From Stagnimonas sp. (GTDB lineage Bacteria; Pseudomonadota; Gammaproteobacteria; Nevskiales; Nevskiaceae), in NCBI GenBank assembly GCA_030652575.1, contig JAUSQI010000063.1:1-64000 (forward strand): 64,000 bases of DNA, read 5' to 3'. Below are positions 60,357 through 64,000 of the stretch, in pieces (the stretch's first letter is position 1; each line of letters begins with the position of its first letter). A program made the translations under genes and the position numbers. Below the pieces are notes generated by a model. That model worked only from the letters and a program-made list of their open reading frames with translations. It did no database searches and had not been told where the DNA came from.

Positions 60357-61289
60357 ATGTCGTCCAAACTCAAGTCGCGCCTGTTTGCCCTGGTCACGCT
60401 GCTGATCTTCATCGCCGCACTGTGGGTGCTGCACAAGAGCTTGGCCGACATGAACTGGGCCGACGTGCGCGCGCACATTTCCGCGCTGCCGCCTTCGCAT
60501 CTGGGCATGGCCCTGCTGTTCGTGATGGGCAGTTATCTGGCCTTGAGCTTTCACGATTTTCTCGCCGTGCGTTTCGTCGGCAGCACGCTCAGCTGGCGCG
60601 CCGTGGCACCCACCGCCTTCATCGCCGTCGCCGTGGGGCAGAACCTCGGCGTGACCACGCTCACGGGTGGTGCGGTGCGGCTGCATGATTACAGCCGCAA
60701 GGGGCTTTCCACCGCGCAGGTCGGCGGCATCGTGGCGATGTGCGCCATCACCTTTGCCTTGGGCGTGAACCTGCTACTCGATTTCTCGCTGCTGTTCGAG
60801 CCACAGCTGGCCGCGCAGATACTGCACATCGAACCGGCCGCCGCGCGCTGGCTGGGCGTAGCGAACATCGGCTTCCTGCTGGGCTGGTTCTGGCTCACCG
60901 CCGCGCGCAGCGACAAGCCCTTCACGCTCGGTGGCCACCGCTTCACGCCGCCGCGCGCCAGCCTCACCTTGCGGCAGATCGTGGTCGGCGCACTGGACCT
61001 CAGCTGCTCGGCGGCAGCGCTCTACTGGCTGCTGCCCGATCTCGGCAGCGTCGGCTTTGCGGCGTTTCTCGGCAGCTACGTGCTGGCGATGGCGGCGGGC
61101 ATCATCAGCAACGTGCCGGGTGGCTTGGGCGTGTTCGAGACCATGCTGCTGCTGACGCTGCCGGAGGTGCCCAAGGCCGAGCTGATCGGCGGCGCGCTCG
61201 CGTTCCGGGCCTGCTATTTCCTGCTGCCGTTCATGTTGGCGTTGATTCTGCTCGGCGCGCGCGAACTACCGCGCCTTTGGCGTCGCTAA
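60357..61289 (+). CDS. MprF N-terminal-like (UPF0104) membrane flippase domain protein
   Basis: A 310-residue integral membrane protein with about eight hydrophobic helices. It resembles the flippase half of MprF: TTLTGGAVRLHDYSRKGLSTAQVGGIVAM, LDLSCSAAALYWLLPDLG and SNVPGGLGVFETMLLLTLP recur as related phrases in the next gene (VLTGGAVRLRVYGAAGMDTLQVAQLMGF; LHIPGGVGIFEAMILLAYG). It has no synthase domain. It is probably a tandem duplicate of the front half of mprF. Confidence 0.88.
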   Translation: MSSKLKSRLFALVTLLIFIAALWVLHKSLADMNWADVRAHISALPPSHLGMALLFVMGSYLALSFHDFLAVRFVGSTLSWRAVAPTAFIAVAVGQNLGVTTLTGGAVRLHDYSRKGLSTAQVGGIVAMCAITFALGVNLLLDFSLLFEPQLAAQILHIEPAAARWLGVANIGFLLGWFWLTAARSDKPFTLGGHRFTPPRASLTLRQIVVGALDLSCSAAALYWLLPDLGSVGFAAFLGSYVLAMAAGIISNVPGGLGVFETMLLLTLPEVPKAELIGGALAFRACYFLLPFMLALILLGARELPRLWRR

Positions 61290-61319
61290 ACTAGCCGTCC
61301 AATTAGCCCTGACCCACTG

Positions 61320-63872
61320 ATGCCAGAGTCCCTGCAGAAATTGTTCGTGCGCGTGAAGCCCTGGCTGCCGGCGCTGGTGGCCCTGCTGCTTCTGGGTGCC
61401 GCGCTGCTGGCGCTGCGCGAGCTGACCCGCGAGATCAACTACAAGGACGTGCTGGTGCAGATGCGCAGCACCTCGGTGGATGCGCTGCTGCTGTCGGCAC
61501 TGTTCACCTTCCTGAGCTTCGTGGCACTCGCCTGTTACGACCTCTCCGGACTGGCGTATCTCAAGATCAAGCTGCCCTGGCGCACGGTGGCGCTCGGTTC
61601 GTTCGCGGGTTACGCGATGGGCAACACCGTCGGCATGGGCGTGCTCACGGGTGGGGCGGTGCGGCTCAGGGTCTACGGCGCGGCGGGCATGGATACGCTA
61701 CAGGTCGCGCAGCTCATGGGCTTCATCAGCGCGGGCTTCGGGCTCGGCATCACCTTCATCGGCGCGATCGGCCTGCTCTGGGGTGCCGAGCGCGTCGAGT
61801 CGGCGGTGGGCGTGCCGGCCTGGGTGATGCACGGCGTCGGCATCTTCACGCTCTGCTTCATCAGCTGGGTGATCTACCTGTGCATGCGCGGCCGGCCGCT
61901 GGCACTGTTCGGCAGGAGCATGATGCTGCCCTCGACGCGGCTGGCGCTGATCCAGATCGGCGTGTCGGCACTCGACCTGCTGTTTGCCGCGTTGGCACTC
62001 TGGGCGCTGCTGCCCGAGGCCGATCTGCACTTCATGGGCTTTCTCGCCTTCTATGTCATCGGCGTGTCGCTCGGCATCATCCTGCACATCCCCGGCGGCG
62101 TCGGCATCTTCGAGGCGATGATCCTGCTCGCCTACGGCGATTCGATTCCGCCCTCGCAGCTGGCCGGCGCGCTGGTGCTGTTCCGCGCCATCTACTATCT
62201 CGCCCCGCTGGCACTGGCGGTGACGCTGCTGGTGCTGCGCGAATGGCGCGCCATCGCCCAGAGCCGCGCGCGCCAGAAGGCGGCCGAGCTGTCGCCGATG
62301 TTCCTGGCCACGGCGACCATCACCGTTGGCATCATGCTGCTGGTCTCGGGTGTGACGCCCTCCACTGACGAAGCCACCGAGCTGCTGGCGCTGCACATCC
62401 CGCTGGTGTTCGTCGAGAGCGCGCACTTCATCGGCAGCATCGCGGGCCTGGGTCTGTTGTTCGTTGCGCGCGGACTGATGCTGCGGCTCGACGCGGCCTG
62501 GTGGGCAGCCCTCCTGCTTGCTGGCATCAGCTTCGTGTTCACGCTGCCCAAGGGCGTTGCCATCGGCGAGATGTGTGCGCTGGGTCTGTTGCTGATGCTG
62601 CTGGTGGCCGGCCGCAAGGAGTTCGACCGCCGCGCCTCGCTGTTCGCGCAGCCGTTCTCGCCGCAGTGGCTGATGATGATCGGCACGGTGCTGGGTGCCG
62701 TGACCTGGCTGATGTTCTTCGTCTATCGCGACGTGCCCTACGCCGACAACCTCTGGTGGCAGTTCGCCTTCGACGCCCATGCCCCGCGCGCCTTGCGCGT
62801 GACGGTCGCCGCCGTGCTGCTGACATTCGGCTTCGCGCTCTGGCAGGCCTTTCGCCCCGCCTCGGGCGAGGCCCTGCCGGCCTTGTCGGATGATCTTTCG
62901 CGCGCCTACGACATCATCCAGCGGCAGCCGCGCGCCGATGCACTGCTGGCGCTCAGCGGCGACAAGTCGCTGCTGTTCTCGGCCACCGGCAAGAGCTTCC
63001 TGATGTATGGCAAGCGCGGCCGCACCTGGGCTGCCTTGTTCGACCCGATCGGCCCCGAGCACGAATGGCCGGAGCTGATCTGGCGCTTCGTCGAGCACGC
63101 GCACGACCACGGTGGCCGCGCCTGTTTCTACCAGGCCAACAGCCGCACCATCCCGCTGTATCTGGATGTGGGCTTGTCCGCCCACAAACTCGGCGAATAC
63201 GCGATGGTGCCGCTGAAGGATTTCACCGTGCAGGGCAGCAAGCGCGCGCACCTGAGGCAGGCCGTCAACAAGGGCGAGCGCGATGGCCTGAGCTTCGAGG
63301 TGCTGCCGGCCTACGCCGGCGTCGAGCTGTTGCCGGAGCTGGAACGCATCTCCAACGCCTGGCTCGCCGAACACGCCACCCGCGAGAAGGGTTTTTCACT
63401 CGGCACCTTCGACCCCAAATATCTTGCCTGCACGCCGATTGCCGTGGTGCGCCTGCACGGCAAGCCGGTCGCCTTCGCCAACCTGATGACCACGCCGGAA
63501 CTGGCGGAGGCCACCATCGACCTCATGCGTTACACGCCCGATGCGCCGAAGGGCGTCATGGACTATCTCTTCGTCAAGCTCATGCTGCACTGCAAGGACT
63601 CGGGCTACGCGCAGTTCGGCCTCGGCATGGCGCCGATGTCCGGCATGAGCACCCACCACAAGGCACCGCACTGGCAGCGTCTGGGCAGGCTGATCTACCG
63701 CCACGGCGAGAATTTCTACAACTTCCGCGGCCTGCGCGCCTTCAAGCAGAAGTTCGACCCGGTGTGGGAGCCGCGCTATCTCTGCGCCGAGGGCGGCATA
63801 CAGCCGCTGATCGTGTTCACCGACATCGCTGCGCTGGTCAGCGGCGGCATCAAGGGTGTATTGACGAAATGA
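61320..63872 (+). CDS. mprF: bifunctional phosphatidylglycerol aminoacyltransferase/flippase
   Basis: An 850-residue MprF-type protein. The N-terminal ~520 residues carry about 13-14 hydrophobic helices (flippase). The C-terminal part (about 540-850, DUF2156) is the cytosolic synthase: LFDPIGPEHEWPELIWRF, FTVQGSKRAHLRQAVNKGERDGLSF, FAFANLMTT-like segment and GLGMAPMSGMSTH near the end. It adds lysine or another amino acid from tRNA to phosphatidylglycerol and moves it to the outer leaflet, lowering negative charge. Its stop overlaps the next gene (ATGA). Confidence 0.93.
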   Translation: MPESLQKLFVRVKPWLPALVALLLLGAALLALRELTREINYKDVLVQMRSTSVDALLLSALFTFLSFVALACYDLSGLAYLKIKLPWRTVALGSFAGYAMGNTVGMGVLTGGAVRLRVYGAAGMDTLQVAQLMGFISAGFGLGITFIGAIGLLWGAERVESAVGVPAWVMHGVGIFTLCFISWVIYLCMRGRPLALFGRSMMLPSTRLALIQIGVSALDLLFAALALWALLPEADLHFMGFLAFYVIGVSLGIILHIPGGVGIFEAMILLAYGDSIPPSQLAGALVLFRAIYYLAPLALAVTLLVLREWRAIAQSRARQKAAELSPMFLATATITVGIMLLVSGVTPSTDEATELLALHIPLVFVESAHFIGSIAGLGLLFVARGLMLRLDAAWWAALLLAGISFVFTLPKGVAIGEMCALGLLLMLLVAGRKEFDRRASLFAQPFSPQWLMMIGTVLGAVTWLMFFVYRDVPYADNLWWQFAFDAHAPRALRVTVAAVLLTFGFALWQAFRPASGEALPALSDDLSRAYDIIQRQPRADALLALSGDKSLLFSATGKSFLMYGKRGRTWAALFDPIGPEHEWPELIWRFVEHAHDHGGRACFYQANSRTIPLYLDVGLSAHKLGEYAMVPLKDFTVQGSKRAHLRQAVNKGERDGLSFEVLPAYAGVELLPELERISNAWLAEHATREKGFSLGTFDPKYLACTPIAVVRLHGKPVAFANLMTTPELAEATIDLMRYTPDAPKGVMDYLFVKLMLHCKDSGYAQFGLGMAPMSGMSTHHKAPHWQRLGRLIYRHGENFYNFRGLRAFKQKFDPVWEPRYLCAEGGIQPLIVFTDIAALVSGGIKGVLTK

Positions 63873-64000
63873 GTCATCCAATTCGCTGCACGGCACTGCT
63901 GCTGGCCGCACTGCTGTCCACTGCCGCCATCGCCAAACCGGCTGCGACCAAGAAAGCACCAGCTCACCCCGCCGCCGTTGCCAATCCGCAGGTGCTGGAT
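63869..64000 (+). CDS. exported protein, N-terminal fragment at window edge
   Basis: The first 44 codons only. It begins with a signal peptide (MSHPIRCTALLLAALLSTAAIA) and then a Lys/Ala/Pro-rich stretch. It is translationally coupled to mprF by an ATGA overlap. In agrobacteria an mprF orthologue (lpiA) is followed by acvB, an exported lipase that removes the amino-acylated lipid; this gene could be such a partner, but the visible part cannot show it. Confidence 0.6.
   Translation, partial: MSHPIRCTALLLAALLSTAAIAKPAATKKAPAHPAAVANPQVLD

Overview
The window is 64 kb of high-G+C, densely packed bacterial chromosome. It looks like a gammaproteobacterium, perhaps Nevskiales/Xanthomonadales-like. 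Reasons: the order rhodanese(yibN)-grxC-secB-gpsA, an ampD-ampE pair, ubiE-ubiJ-ubiB ubiquinone genes, envC next to ctpA, a Mg-type hemB, REP-like repeats, and a GlyGly-CTERM-like tail on a secreted protease. No rRNA, tRNA or CRISPR array was seen. The species is an inference; nothing in the window names it.

Layout. 0.1-4.3 kb: two exported c-type cytochromes, the larger RoxA/diheme-peroxidase-like. 4.4-8.2 kb: a signalling triad of soluble histidine kinase, membrane Ser/Thr kinase with TPR-like region, and divergent NarL-type regulator. 8.4-14.2 kb: four same-strand exported proteins of unknown function, led by a Pro-Thr-linker lipoprotein. 14.3-17.2 kb: a DUF1501/DUF1800 pair. 17.3-23.3 kb: a HIT protein, a DUF6438 lipoprotein and a very large M36 metallopeptidase with PKD repeats. 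23.5-33.3 kb: housekeeping and stress genes (hotdog thioesterase, aroE, hemB, sterol-desaturase-like protein, ECF sigma/RskA anti-sigma, DUF547 protein, lipase, glpK, DUF4394 lipoprotein). 33.4-38.9 kb: ubiE-ubiJ, then a lower-G+C HipA-like kinase/HIRAN pair, then ubiB and a YdcF-like gene. 39.0-41.4 kb: CBS-domain histidine kinase with a double-receiver response regulator.

41.4-46.2 kb is the most striking region. A lower-G+C cassette carries an adenine-type DNA methyltransferase and a PD-(D/E)xK-type partner. It is bounded by 23-bp inverted repeats with one mismatch and sits exactly between the two arms of what was a near-perfect bidirectional terminator. Joining the flanks at a shared CGGCGG regenerates a hairpin with 16-bp arms and a 5-nt loop. 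This reads as a restriction-modification-like mobile cassette that entered a terminator loop.

46.2-51.6 kb: ctpA and envC (envelope proteolysis and division), then the yibN-grxC-secB-gpsA run and convergent trmL. 51.6-56.5 kb: M16 peptidase, ampD-ampE and a small membrane protein followed by a REP-like hairpin. 56.6-60.3 kb: an acyl-CoA-ligase-like protein that has lost signature motifs, a TetR regulator and a patatin phospholipase, all leftward. 60.4-64.0 kb: an MprF-N-terminus-like flippase paralogue, full-length mprF, and the start of a translationally coupled exported protein cut by the window edge.

Genome style: many neighbouring genes overlap as ATGA (translational coupling), and three convergent pairs share interlocked stop codons in a 4-nt NTAG. 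The HipA/HIRAN pair and the methyltransferase cassette are the clearest accessory insertions, because their base composition differs visibly from the rest and both interrupt otherwise ordinary chromosomal arrangements.
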